From assembly GCA_034509425.1 (NCBI GenBank), contig JAVTVJ010000349.1, positions 372,001-436,000 on the forward strand: a stretch of DNA of 64,000 nucleotides, given 5' to 3'. The notes beneath the pieces were generated by a model that was not told the DNA's origin, did no database searches, and worked only from the letters and a program-made list of their open reading frames with translations. This document shows, one piece after another, positions 1 through 11,930 of the stretch. Both the position numbers and the translations under genes were made by a program. The stretch is from Eopsaltria australis. Taxonomy: Eukaryota > Chordata > Aves > Passeriformes > Petroicidae. Every line of letters begins with the position of its first letter. The first letter of the stretch is position 1.

Positions 1-1826
1 ATGGTCTCTGAAAAGTGTTACTAAAAATATCGACTAGTTTTATGCATATAGAACTCAAATGAGAATGCCTTGGGCATGTATTAATGCTATGATAACACTG
101 GAGAACCAGAACATATGATCAGTGCCTCAGTGTTTGCCAGGTGTCATATTAAAGTGAAAGTTTTTGTAGTTAAGAAAATACTTTTGTCCATGGCACACAA
201 TTATTTTTACCCCTAGAGGTTCTCTTTTTTTTTTTTTTAAATAGAAGTATGCCAAATAGTTTACATGTACTGAGGTGTATTTGAACATATGTGAACCAAA
301 CATATGCTTTGGAGTTTTTTTCAATTTGTTTATTGAATTTGAAACTATAAGCATAGAATTTCAAAAGAGGATGTAGAGAAAAGTTCTTTGAAGGTTAACT
401 AATAACAATTTTAAAATAATAAAAGGCAATAATTTAAAGTAGATCCTCTGTAAGGATATACATTTTGCTTTGACACTCCACAGAATGCAAACTCTTCCTT
501 TCTTGACAAGGTATTATGACTAGACTTTTCACAAATGTCAGAAATAATTTGAGTTTCAGCTCATGTTCTTTTTATTTCTGCATATATTAATATTCCTGCA
601 TTTAGAGTCTGGTCAATAGAGTTAATGCTACCAATAATAAGGCTGCATCCAGCTTTTGTCAATCAGAGCTAAGAGCTTTCTTCTCTGCTTTGAATTGAAA
701 TCTCTTTGCTATCTCTTATTAACTTCTATTAGTCTCATTATTAAGTCTTTAATATTGCCTAAATATTTGAGGTTATAAGAAAAAAATGCCATAAGACCCG
801 AAAAAAGTTTTGGATCTGAGTTCTACAGGTGAGAACTATGCTAAACTCTGTCTCAGACTTGACTGTCAAGAGTCTCTCTAGAGAAGGAGGCAAAAGAATA
901 AGTCATAAGCAGTAGAACAAAACCAGTAGGGTGCCTTTCCTTCTGGCTTCTCTGTTGTAGAAAGATCGTGCAGCAAATTCTTCTGGCATATGGAGCTCAC
1001 AAAAATTAATTTTTAGGAGGCTGTGGGTCAAAGTGCTGACTAAAATTCTAGGCATCTTAAACATCTTAGATACCTCAAAGCCGTATGCCTTTATGTCTGG
1101 AGTGAGTGCTTTGAGTGGCTTGGTACAAGTGTTCTGTGGAGTACACATTTAAATTAGGTGAGATTATGTTGATGTGGTTGAATTTGGAATTTTACAAGTA
1201 TAAATTATAAACTGAGCTGCTGCAAGGTTATCCACTATGAAGTTTCCATCAAGTTATATAAAGTAGTTGTCTAACTAGCTTTAATTAAAGAATATAACTA
1301 TTATTTATAAGAATGGACTTCATTTTTTGCTAAAAAAATTGCACTGGATGTCAGCAGTTTTGTGGATTTCTTGGGAAAAAATTACTCTATCAGCCCCTTG
1401 ATGTATTTTTAAATGTTAGTTCTGGTGGTTTTTTGCCAGTTTTGATGAAAAGTTTCACAGAGCTAACCTGGAACAATACATTGTTTTCCAGAATTTCTCA
1501 GATTCACACTCAACGTTCTATCAGACTGTTTCCAGCACACATCAACTTTAGGTCTAAGAACATAGAAAAAAACCCACAAGTTTTATTTAGTTCTAATTAC
1601 CAGATGATATTGAAGGGGTGGAGCTAAGCAAATATGAATTGAAGTTGCAATACATTTTATATAGCTTTTCTACAAGGTAAATGTCTGGGCCCAGTTCCAC
1701 TGCAGTGGGCCCAAAGAGAAGCAAACTATTGCCTAATATTTATGTTACTGTAGCACTCAGCTCTCTTGAGCGTGCTCGGGACCTGGAAGGTCTCTTATGA
1801 CAAAATTTGGTCCTTGCCAATAAAAG
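1..1826. other. Unique AT-rich noncoding DNA
   Basis: No gene, RNA or recognisable repeat is visible. A 14-base T run lies at 225-238. The octamer palindrome TGGGCCCA occurs twice, at 1686-1693 and 1706-1713, flanking the decamer palindrome CACTGCAGTG at 1698-1707. The short open frames here (60-80 codons) have no recognisable domains and biased, low-complexity composition. Confidence 0.6.
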
Positions 1827-2186
1827 TCACAGAATCATAGAATGGCCTGGGTTCAAAGGAACCTTAAAGATCATCTAGTCACAATTCTTCTTTCACTGGA
1901 CTAGGTTTCTCAGAGCCCCATCCAGACTGGCCTTGGACACCTCCAGGGATGCGGGATTCACAATTTCTCTAGACAGCACATTCCAGGGCCTCACCACTCT
2001 CCCAGTAAAGAATCTCTTCCTAATATCTAATTTAAACCTACTCTCTTTCAGTTTGAAGCCATTCCCTCTTGCTCTTATAAGAAGTCTCTCTTCATCTTTC
2101 TTGTAGGCTCCCTTGCAGGTACTGGAAGGCCACAATGAGGTCATCTTGAAGCCTTCTGTTTTCCAAGCTGAACAAACCCAAGAAGG
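1827..2186 (-). mobile_element. CR1 LINE, 3'-terminal fragment
   Basis: The plus strand opens with 'tcacagaatcatagaatgg', the reverse complement of the CR1 3' terminus, so the element runs on the minus strand with its 3' end at 1827. It then carries the characteristic antisense CR1 3' region: 'cttaaagatcatctagtc', the dense block around 'ccttggacacctccaggga', 'cattccagggcctcaccac' and 'ccattccctcttgctctt'. It fades out near 2186 at 'ccaagctgaacaaaccca', so it is strongly 5'-truncated, the usual outcome for CR1. A 132-codon minus-strand frame running from 2291 to 1893 overlaps it but is a fortuitous read of the 3' region, not a protein gene. Moderate divergence from the remembered consensus suggests a mid-age copy. 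Confidence 0.88.
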
Positions 2187-2363
2187 CAAGACCGAAAACA
2201 AAACCAAATCCAAACAAAAACAAGAAATACAAAAATAAGTTGAAAACTGTCTAAAGTTCGGTATACAGTTGAAAAAATTTACTTGATACAAAGTACATGG
2301 GTTTTTAAATTTTTAAAAATTTTTTTAAATTTTTTTATTTATTTTTTTTTTTAATTTTTTGCC
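2187..2363. repeat. A-rich then T-rich low-complexity DNA
   Basis: A-rich CAAA-type sequence (about 2198-2240) is followed by long A/T runs at about 2302-2360, including a 12-base T run. It sits at the 5' side of the minus-strand CR1, so it is not that element's retroposition tail. It may be the tail of another lost element or simple slippage. Confidence 0.7.
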
Positions 2364-5300
2364 TGTGTGTTGCTCTAGAGAGCCCTAAGATAGGATTAGG
2401 AAGAGAGAACAGTAACCTTCTAGAACAGTTCAGGGAGATAGCAGTGGCCATGACAGGTGCTCTGGGAGAAGGGAAGCTGTGTTGAGCACCTGTTGGCCTT
2501 ACATAGACAGTTAATGCCACAGGGATGAACAGGCTGGTCCCAAAGCCTTGTGTCTGGGTAAGGAGCTTAAAACTGGGAAATATTTTAAGTGACAGCTGTT
2601 ATGTTGCTTTTTATTTTACATGTAGATAGTAGTTTTGCTCCAAGAAAAAAGAATCTAATCAATTGTCCCAGTGTTCTTCTATGGTCAGAAATAATATAAT
2701 AGTTATAATTACATGCTGATTTATGAACCTCACCCACCCAGAATCCAGCCTACCTCTAACAGTTTAGAGACGGGATGTTCTCATACTGAAACTCTTTTAG
2801 TCTGATCTTGTGAGATTGTATTTTTCAAGGAGTAGCAAAATTCTGTGTGTAATGTGTCTTTCAAACAACGCCTCTGAGACTAAGAGTTTCTAAGATATCC
2901 TTTTTTATAAAAGTGAGTAGAATCTGCCTCTAAGCACTCAGGCTCTCTCTGTGGACTTCACCTGGACCTCTCAAGAGATTTGCATTTGCATTTCTAGGCT
3001 ACAGTGAAAGTAAGGCGAATGTGTGTCTTTACAGAAATTTACAGTTATACTGCTTGTCTCTATCAGCACCTTTGCCACCTCACGCTTTAAATTTTGCTAG
3101 AAATGAGTTATATGATTGCATTCTTGCATTTACTGGTCCTGACCTTCCTCATAATGTTTAGAGATACCAGTCTATGTGAAACCCATGTTCTGTTTCTTTA
3201 TAGAAATACACATTTGAAATAAGAATTTCTCCAGAATCTTCTAGACCAAAGAAAAGTTACTAATAAACAGATGAGGACATTTTGTCAGTATCTAATTTTT
3301 AGTTTTTATTTTTTATGTCTCTCAAAGGTTTTCTTTGGTTATAGATGAATGACAAAAAGAGGGAATAGTTGTGGTTTAAAGCTGGAGCAGATTATATGAC
3401 ACGAGCTTTTAAAGAAGCAGAAGCTGCAAAATGAAAAGCAGATGTTTGGAGGAATGGCACACTGACCTCTGATTCACAAAGGGTTTAATTTGTCATAGTT
3501 CAGGTGGGGCCAAACTGCAGTCAGGCAAATTTTTGAGGTCTTGGCATTTCAGAAATATTGGCAATACAACAGTTTTTTTCATTCCTGTGTCCATGACCTG
3601 AAGAAGTTCAGATATACCAAATATGTAGATTGCTGATGCTACATAATAAATAGACAAATAAAAAAGACCTTTAATATCTGTGGAATTTATGTCTTTGTTA
3701 GGTTATTTTCTCAAGTGTCAATATTTTAAAAACTCCTAATAAAAGAGTGTATTGATCCACATCAACCTGTGAAAAATGTTTGATATTTTGAAGATCTTTT
3801 TTATTATTACCACATGCAAATAAACTTTTTTAAAAATGTGTGTAAAAATGGAATTGAGAATATACCCTATATCCAGCCAATTTTCAAAATTACCATTATT
3901 TTTTTGCAGAATTTGATAGTTTATCAAAAACTGAGAAATAGAATGACTAGAAATAACTTCTAAGAAGTCTAATTATTTCCCAAAATCTATACCATACCTG
4001 TCAATCTAAACTTGATGTTGTAAAACTACATTTAGGAAAAGTGTAGTGAAAGATCAAATAATGGGGTCATTTGAAAATTAAATTCTTTGATATAAAATGA
4101 TATTTTCATAAATTCTTCACAGTTCAATATTGTTTCTTTACTACCTATTTTTACACGTTTTCTGGCACAAAAATTAGTTATGAGAAAGTATTATCAGCTG
4201 AGTGAGTAGTAAATGAGAGACAAAGCATGACATGGAAATGGAAAAAGAACAGTTTTGTAGATTTTCACTCCATGGTCTGTGAATAGTTGGGATTCTGAAT
4301 TACATGGAAATGCTCTGCAAAAGCATATAGAAAATGTGCTCCCGTGGTCAGAAAAGTTAACTTTGTTGTACAAAGACCTGCATCTCTCTCAGACTGGCCT
4401 GGGGATCTACAAACTGAAAAAGATTGAGAAACACCCTTAGCTCTACTAAGGAAATCACCTTTATTGTGCTGTCTGATGTGGTTTTAACCGCACTCTGGAA
4501 ACAGACTAGAAATTTTTATAAAAGTAACTAATATCACAGTAGATTTTAGCTTTGAAGGAGTTTCCAGTTTGTTTCTAGTTTGTTAAAGAAAATAACAGCT
4601 CACAGTGGTGGGGAAGGGAATTATTTTTGCTGTTTATTTCAAGTAGAAGAGGCCTTTAGGTGCACAATCGAGTAGGTGGGGATTTGGCGTGTGCTCATTT
4701 GTCATTTCATGTGGGCTAGCTTTACTGTCTTAAATATTTATTACTTAATCCAAAAAAAGTAATAATAGTAATGCTGTAACATTTCTCTGGCTGTGTTCCC
4801 TCTGCAGGGTAATTACTTGTGATGAGTGCTTGGGGGTACGCTGGTCCCAGCTTGAATCTTTGGCTGGAGAGAAAATGATGAAGATGGTTTTTACCTGTCT
4901 GAGTTCCAGACCCAAAGCTATTGTGGAAATATTTCATTGACAGAAATACTGTAATAAGATTTCAAATCTCAAACCCTTTAATTACAAGATTAATGGCTTT
5001 CAGGCTAGCAAAAATAACTGAAATGTCACTTCCATTTGTTTGTACATTCATTCATTTATTCACTTGGCTAACTAACTTGAGCCAGGTACAGCACTTCCAA
5101 TAAAGCTGAAGTTGTAATTTCCTTTCTCTGTGGTTATAGTCCCTTTGAAAATGTACAGTGTAGGCTGGGAGTGATTCAGCTACCTCAAATACTTATACAC
5201 AAAATGTTCTGTAGGAATACAAAGTCCATATATCAAAAAGGAGGGCACTACTTCTTAACAAGTATATTTTCCAAAGGGCCAAAGTGGGACACAGAGGAAG

Positions 5301-7199
5301 GAAATGAAGGAATTCTGAGAATCTTCAATATGTGACAGGTGAGTCCCATTTTGGTCTCTGGTTTGACAAGGTCTGCAGGAAACCTTTCATGTTCATTGAT
5401 GCTTCTTTTTTGAGCCCTCAGGGAAAACTATGATTAATGGGTGAAAATAAGAAATTTAAAGTCTTTGTATGTAGTAGTACCCTCCAGAGCTAAAGATGGG
5501 ATGTACTACTTATAATCTCTCACATTTCTGTTCACAATGACCTGAATGATGAATATGCTGAGTTGGTCATGCGTTGGCTGGAAAGCACAGTCGCTGTTTT
5601 TCACGCTTCCTACCTCTAGGCTATCCAGTTAGGTGGGGATAAGTTAACATTTTGCTCCCACTGAGGGGTGCTCCAATGCCACTAATGATCAGGCTTATGC
5701 TTGTTTTAGAAAACCAGGCTGCCATTACTCAGGTGTAAGCCCAGAATGACTTACACAAATGCACGTGTTAAACAAAGTTCTTATTCTTTCCAGTTCTTGA
5801 TTTGTTCCTCATGGCAGTGTGTATGTGACATAATTTGGATCCTGCATAGTAGGAGCAGAATCCCATCTGTCTGAGGCATCTATAATTGGTTGCTGTCTCA
5901 CAGTTTCAGAGAAGTAGCTCATCTGAATGATAATCTATTCTTCCACCACTTAAAACTGTAGTAGGAGAATAAACAAAAACTATGCTCTGTATCATATCTT
6001 GAATAATAGGCTAAAAATTTCAGCAGTGAAAATAACTTTTTTAGTATAATTTTTACCTAGGTAAGATATTAACAGGGCTTCCAATACTCACTGTTGCATG
6101 CTTTTACAGTGTATACCTCACCAAGGTGTAGGAATACCAGACTGAGTTTTCAATGGACATAGTTAATAGTATCCAAATGTGGCAACACACACTTCAGTGG
6201 CACTATGAAGAGCAGCCTATAGCTGTAATAGCACAATGGATAGGATCAGGGGATCAACAGAATATTTTAAGCATTAACCCATGTCGCATTCAGTCCCGAA
6301 TTCATATTGCATCCATGAACATATGCAGGTATAGGCATTAGGAAGTCTTGCATATCCTGTGGAAAATGACTCCCTTACCAGAGATGGCTGGGGCAATCAA
6401 GTCTAGCACCACCTGTCTGGTCAGTCCTTAGGTTAATCACCCTATGCAGTCACTGTTGAAGAAATCAGACTTTCTGAGGGGTTCCCAATATTACATACAA
6501 GAGCCACAGAGGTACATGGGATGCCCAATTTCAGACTCTTAGGACAGTGGGAACCTGATTGAGTTATGGGTGTTTTATATCCGATGGGAAAACTGCTACA
6601 CTGAGTTTTCTTTTGGATCTGCACTTACCAAGGTGCTGAGGCTTTATATCTTCCATGAACAGTAACTACCTGCAGGTCTTCTTTACACTACAATGCCAAG
6701 TGTCCGTCAGGGACTTACACTGTAACAGGTGGTAGAGTATAACACTGCACAACTAATTCTGGCAAACATCTCAGGGCTGACTACTTGTTATTTTGCTGAG
6801 GTCGTTGGTAAGGTTTTGTACTGTTCTGTGAGGGAGAATAATGTGTTGTGTGCAGTGTTTCATTATCAGATGGAGGCAGAAGAAAATTCCTTCTGGGGAA
6901 CTTAGAAGCTGTTGCTGTGTGGAAACATGCTGTGTGAACAACAGGCTGTGACCAACGCATTAACTTGACATTTTCCTGCTATTGGAGTAAGACATTTATG
7001 AGAAAGTACATACTTTTGTTAAAAGCATAGCTACTTTATTCCTAAGCAATTCCAAAACTAATAGGTATTATGCTACCTGATATATTGGGTTTTTGTATTT
7101 CTGGTAATAGGGATGGTTTTATTATGATCCATTATTACAATTTCTGTTTTACCATTTTTTCTCCAGATGTTTCTAGAAACTTTATTAGCAGACAAAGTT
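2364..7199. other. Unique noncoding DNA, no gene seen
   Basis: Nearly 5 kb with no recognised repeat or exon. Frames of 60-71 codons at 3736-3927 (-), 4722-4937 (-), 4921-5103 (+), 6153-6341 (+) and 6442-6624 (-) lack domains, flanking splice logic or relation to one another. Two overlapping octamer motifs lie at 2978-2991 and are listed separately. Confidence 0.55.
2978..2991 (+). promoter_or_regulatory. Two overlapping POU octamer motifs
   Basis: ATTTGCAT occurs at 2978-2985 and again at 2984-2991, sharing two bases, which gives a head-to-tail doubled octamer. ATTTGCAT is the canonical binding site of Oct/POU factors. Binding here is inference only. No promoter or transcript is visible nearby. 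Confidence 0.3.
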
Positions 7200-8580
7200 C
7201 ATGTCTCAAGTAACATAAAACCCTGGAACACAAACTGAAGTAAGGAAGTGTAGTACACACTAGAGGGTGATGGCAGAAGGGAACTGGAGGGTAATTACAA
7301 TAAAAGCAAGCAGTTGTTTAAGCTGGCTGTTTGCACAATGTGGTGATCTTGAACCATCTGGAAATTTGTTTCCATAAACAAATAACATCTGTTTCTCTTC
7401 ATTGTTGTATAACCTAACCTTTCATAGTGTTAAGAAAACTTCAGATGTATTCTTCAACAAGTAGGTGCCTGATTTCTTCAAGGTACTCACAAGAACGTAG
7501 AAGGAGGATGTGAAGGAGCAATAGCCATATCAACTTGTTCCTGGAGAACATCATTCCTTGATGACAAGGCAGATATACTCAAATTGAAGCAGTTTCTGCA
7601 GGAACATAGCCATGTGCTGATCAACATAATTTGATAAAGTTATTTGAAATGGAGCATGGGCATGAATGAAGAAACATCCTGTTTCTCAGCATAAGGAGCT
7701 GGTCTGTGAGGAAGAGGCATTGAATTTGTTATTAGTTCTGCTACTAAGGTCAGTAAACTCATAGCATTGAGAATTGTATTTCAGGCATTGTGTCTTTGGT
7801 AGCATGAACGCAGGTTGACTGGAATGGTAAGTGAAAATGCAGTTATGGTTAACTGGAGAAAAGCTGTTTCAATGGCACCTCTTCTGCTTCATGGATCTCC
7901 TTGAGCTGCATTGTGGCTTGGTCACTGTCCCACCAAATGACATAGTCCAAAGCCATGTTTCAATACAGCTGTCTCATGACTGGGTCTGAAGCAGCAAGGC
8001 TCTCTTCTTGATGGTTTCATGAAAATGATGCTTCCCAAAAGAGTTTGACAGAAAGTTATTGACAGGCAATGTACCATCAAATCTACCACAGATTGCTCCA
8101 GGATGAAATTGCACATGTTAATTATTATCATTTGAAAAGACCATTTGACAGTGGAAGGAAAAGGAATTTAAAAATTTTGGCATATCTGATCCATCCTGTA
8201 AGATTCACATAATAAGTTCAGATTGTTTTTAAGGGTGCTAGTTATAATATATTTGGATTGTTGATGATGGATTAATAAAGCTTGCTATTTTGAAATGGAA
8301 AATAGTTGATCTTTATGTTCTGGGTCAAATTTTGTAGGCAAAATCCTAACTGATCTTTCTGGAGAATGATATTCGTATTCACCTCTGTGCCTTCATGTAC
8401 GAATGTAACAATTACATCATGCTCTTTTGTATAACTAGTGTGTTTAATGCATCTCAAAAATGCCTTCTCATGCCAGCAGGTCCTTCAGCAAAGGCAGTCT
8501 GCACATTTCAAATGTCAAAAGCAATTTGTTTAAATGACCTGTAACCTAACATGGTTCATGCTGCTAGAAATCAGTAAGTC
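7200..8580 (-). pseudogene. Unrecognised decayed coding-like segment (possible processed pseudogene)
   Basis: Read on the minus strand, this stretch gives a series of short, protein-like open segments that change frame and are broken by stops, as expected of an old unspliced gene copy. One run is open at about 8457-8272. A second, containing the peptide QATMQLKEIHEAEEVPLKQL, covers about 7920-7861. A third, containing NTILNAMSLLTLVAEL, covers about 7770-7690. A fourth, containing EYLEEIRHLLVEEYI, covers about 7490-7443. A TTTATT at 7181-7186 would be an AATAAA signal on the minus strand, just past the low end of the coding-like part. I do not recognise the protein family and see no target-site duplication or clear poly-A tail. 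It could also be chance in AT-rich DNA, or a decayed DNA-transposon gene. Confidence 0.28.
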
Positions 8581-8859
8581 TGCTCTCCAGCTCACAAAGC
8601 CAACATTAAAGTTTGTTTTAGGAAAACATGGTTTGAGCATGACTCATAATAGAGCAAATTGAAGATGTTTGACACTGTGGATATGTATCCATTATGTGTG
8701 ATTTCCTCTATGCGTATTTGCATTAATAGAGACATTTTTCAAGTGTTTTGTTGTGCTTAAGCTACTGACCAAATATTCTATAATCTTGGCAGACAAAATA
8801 GTCTATAATGTTCTTTCAGTAGCTGGGAGAAGTCTCACAATCATTGGCACTTGTTCTTA

Positions 8860-9063
8860 CGGAGGACTTTAACTAACCAGATATCTTCTGGAAATACAAC
8901 ACAGCAGAGAGAAAACAGTCCAGGAGGTTTCCGGAATGTGTGGAAGTGAGCTTCCTGACACAGCTGGGAAGTGAGCCAAGGGAAGGTGCCCCTCTGAACC
9001 TGCTGTTTGTGAAGAGAGAAGGACTGGTGTGTGATGTGGTGATCAGAAGCTGTCTTGTGTAGA
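8860..9063 (+). mobile_element. CR1 LINE ORF2 endonuclease-domain fragment (sense)
   Basis: The plus strand reads as the CR1 ORF2 endonuclease region: a D-F-N motif near 8867, then peptides such as [18 protein letters not shown] and [11 protein letters not shown] stop directly follows the D-F-N codons, so the copy is dead. The matching segment in the opposite orientation occurs at about 37,640-37,100, which supports the identification internally. This fragment stops abruptly at about 9058-9068, where the DNA continues as antisense CR1 reverse transcriptase sequence. Confidence 0.8.
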
Positions 9064-9565
9064 GTGCACATTGCCCTTCTTTGGACGTGCTGCAGCCTCT
9101 CAATGTCCTTCTCATGAGGGGCCCAGAACTCAACACAGGATTTGAGGTGCAGCCTCACCAGTGCTGAGTACAGGGGGACAGTCACTTTGTTGTCCTGCTG
9201 GCCACACTATTGCTGATGCAGGCCAGGATGCCATTGGCCTTCTTGGCCACCTGGGCACACACTGGCCCATGTTTGGCTGCTGTCAACCAGCACCCCCAGG
9301 TCTTTTTCTACCAGGCAGCTTTCCAGCCTCTCTGCCCCCAGGCTATAGCTCTGCATGTGGTTGCTATGACCCAAGGGTCACACCATTTGGCCTTATTGAA
9401 CCTCAGACTGGCCTTGGCCCATCAATCTAGCCTGTCCACATCCCTTCCTACCCCTCAGTAGATCAGTGCTCTCTCCCAGCTCGGTCTCATCTGCAAAGTG
9501 ACTGAGGGTGCCTTTGATTCCCTCATCCAGATAATTGATAAATGTATTACCCAGCACTGGAAGTG
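9064..9565 (-). mobile_element. CR1 LINE ORF2 reverse-transcriptase C-terminal fragment (antisense)
   Basis: On the minus strand this encodes the last third of CR1 ORF2. The catalytic FADD-type box is present as FADETELGE near 9500, so the second aspartate is replaced by glutamate. Further on come [15 protein letters not shown] and [18 protein letters not shown] (about 9185-9085). The same segment in sense orientation occurs at 41,592-41,890. No 3' untranslated region or 'attctatga' end is attached, because the sequence breaks into the sense endonuclease fragment on its left. Plus-strand frames of 83-89 codons over 9161-9461 are antisense shadows. Confidence 0.85.
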
Positions 9566-10926
9566 ATGGTCTAGCAAAATAAGTACTGTTATATATAAGG
9601 AAAGTACTACAAATATACAAATATATACTGCAACAACCTTGCCAGAAAATCAAGGCAAGGTCAATGCTTTCCAGGTGACATATGCCACTTTTCTGCATAA
9701 TGCCATTTCCTTGGAAAGAAAAACTTCAGATGGCTTGCAAGTGGCTGAACTGAAAACTGCTGCAGACTGCTGAGCCCTGGTAAATCCATATAACTATTGA
9801 GTGAAAGGGTACGCAGGAAGTCAGTTAGAAATGATGAGATAATAACTCCTGCTTGGAGACACCAGGGCTAGAGGGAGGAAAACTTTGTGGCCTGTCTACT
9901 CAAGAAATGAAACCTCTCAGCTACTGCAATTTTTACTCTGAGGGGAAGGTGGGATCCTGGCTAAGGGGAGGAATTGTGTGAAATTGAGGGCCAGAGTAGG
10001 GAAGAGGTTGAGATCATGGTTTTGTGAGGGCTTCCTGCCCATTTCTCCTCTTGGATGTGAAGGTAGGGAAAAGCCATGCTGATGTGTGGGCGCTGTGTTT
10101 GGGCAGAGAGAGTGCAGCCACATGGTACAAAAAGTTGACATAAAAACTCAGTGTTACATTCAGTGGTTTTTGTCTTCCCTCAGTAGCTCAAGTCAAACCT
10201 AGTCAAAATTATTGTGTTGGAAATCCCTTAAAACAGTTCCCAAACTAATAGAGTACGTCAATTAATTGGGGATAACTCCCCTATCCCTGTATAAGTTTCC
10301 ATTAAACAGATTGTTCAAAGTTATAAAATTTATATTTTTCACCGCAGATAATTTAGATACTTCTCATTTAACTTTAAAAATTTTTAATTCATAAGGTTTG
10401 TCTTAATGTTCGGCTTCTTTTATAGGTGCAAGGAAAATGTAAGCATCAGATTACTTAGCTGAAGGTAACATCTGAAATAAACTGTACTACTAGGAATAAA
10501 GGCCCAATTTCTTTCTCCCTGGACATTTTTCTTATGGATTTTCAAATGTTTCTGTTAGCAGAATTTAGTTCACTTTACCCTCATGGGAAATATATTAAAA
10601 ATACTATAAAGTGAGCAGAAAGTGAAGAATTTTTTTATCTGGTAATTCAATATGATTGTCAAACAAGACATAGTGCAGAAAAAAGAGAAAATAAATATAT
10701 TTGAAGTGATCATTTTACTTCTTTAAGCGCAAGTTTTCAGATTAGATACCAAAAGAACGAAAAGCATTTCACTATGTTTAAGATGGATTTAATTTTAAGC
10801 TGAGATATAAAGCTGGTTTAAAGTTTATTTCCCTCAAATCTTCAAATAACATCAAGAGGGTCAGGACTTCCTAGATGGGTTTTGATACTCTTTTCCTCAT
10901 TGTCTTTTCAAAAAGTATTTTTATTA
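9566..10926. other. Unique noncoding DNA, no gene seen
   Basis: AT-rich sequence without recognisable repeats or exons. The 74-codon minus frame at 9917-10141 has no domain I recognise. Confidence 0.55.
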
Positions 10927-10927
10927 T

Positions 10928-11005
<78 letters not shown>

Positions 11006-11006
11006 G
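10927..11006. repeat. Compound microsatellite (CA)n-(TA)n-(CA)n
   Basis: About 12 CA units (10,928-10,950) lead into roughly 19-20 TA units (10,951-10,989) and then about 9 CA units to 11,005. The TA core is self-complementary and could extrude as a hairpin. The tract is uninterrupted, so it is likely to vary in length between individuals. A 61-codon plus-strand frame across it is an artefact of the repeat. Confidence 0.97.
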
Positions 11007-11475
11007 ACTTGGAACAAGCTAATTGTCCTAGACATGAAAAGTCATGTAAAATCTCAGTAATAGTATTTACTCAGTTCACATAGTGATGTTCAATTAATGA
11101 ATATTTGCAAATCACAACAATATACTCATACTCTGCTTCCCTCTCTGTAGCTTGATTTCAATGTGAATTACAGCTGCTAGATATAATATATATTATCATA
11201 AATATGATAATTTATGCCATAAATTTACAGCCACCTTATTGTTTTTAAGAATTATTATAAAAAATAGAAAACAGTCCCATTATTAATAAACAGTTATTGC
11301 AACAGTTGTATTCAGCTTATATTCAACTCTTCAGTTCTCAGCAGAAGTGATGTTAAGTCCAGAAATCTTTCCGAGATTGGCTGGTGTTGAAAGATAGCAG
11401 AAGTTATCAAACTGTTGAGTTGAATTTGGGGAGGTTTTTTTTATACTAAGTCTATATCCCTGGTGACTGATACAG
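11007..11475. other. AT-rich noncoding DNA with a short perfect inverted repeat
   Basis: No gene is visible. A perfect 9-bp inverted repeat with an AA spacer (ATTATCATA-AA-TATGATAAT) lies at 11,192-11,211 within an AT-only stretch. Confidence 0.6.
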
Positions 11476-11930
11476 ACTCATAGAATTAAGCTTGATGGTG
11501 TTTAAGGTTGAGAAAGACTATTTAATCACCTGAATATCACAGGCCATTAAGTATCAGACAGTGATGCTGCATTGAGACCCTTGGTTTCACTGAAACTTTT
11601 CGTTCTGCCTAGTCCTGACTTGAAAATCTGAATATGGTGAGAATCTATCATTTTACTCTGTAGTATGTTCCAGTACCTGTTCACTCTCACTGTTAAAAAT
11701 GTGTGCTTATTTTCCAATTTAAATTTTCTGGCTTCTGCTTCCAGACAATTGGTTCTAGTTATGTATTCCTCTGCTTGATTAAAGTCCCCCTTCATACATG
11801 AGTATTTTTTACTCATGAAAGCATTTATACACTTTAATCCCAGTCTTCTTTCTGATAAGATAAACAGACCAAGCTAGAAGAAAGACATTTTCTCCAGTTC
11901 TTAAATGATTTTTGTGCTCACAGACTACTT
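11476..11930 (-). mobile_element. Ancient CR1 LINE fragment
   Basis: Diverged antisense CR1 3' sequence of the old amniote type shared with reptiles. Recognisable anchors on the plus strand are 'tcatagaattaagctt' at the 3' end (about 11,477), 'gtagtatgttccagtacctg' near 11,661, 'ggcttctgcttccagacaat' and 'ttggttctagttatg' near 11,730-11,765, then 'atttatacactttaatccc' near 11,823. Divergence is much higher than in the 35-54 kb copies, consistent with insertion early in, or before, bird evolution. The 89-codon minus frame inside it is fortuitous. Confidence 0.7.

Noticed and set aside
1893..2291. 132-codon minus-strand frame
   Set aside because: Lies across the CR1 3' region and adjoining low-complexity DNA, not a protein family.
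9161..9461. Two overlapping plus-strand frames of 89 and 83 codons
   Set aside because: Antisense to CR1 RT coding sequence. Their length reflects the codon structure of the opposite strand.
8860..9565. Simple twin-priming inversion of a CR1
   Set aside because: The order of the sense and antisense parts is the reverse of what twin priming produces, and no 3' end is attached.
10875..11060. 61-codon frame rich in HT and IY repeats
   Set aside because: Translation of the CA/TA microsatellite.
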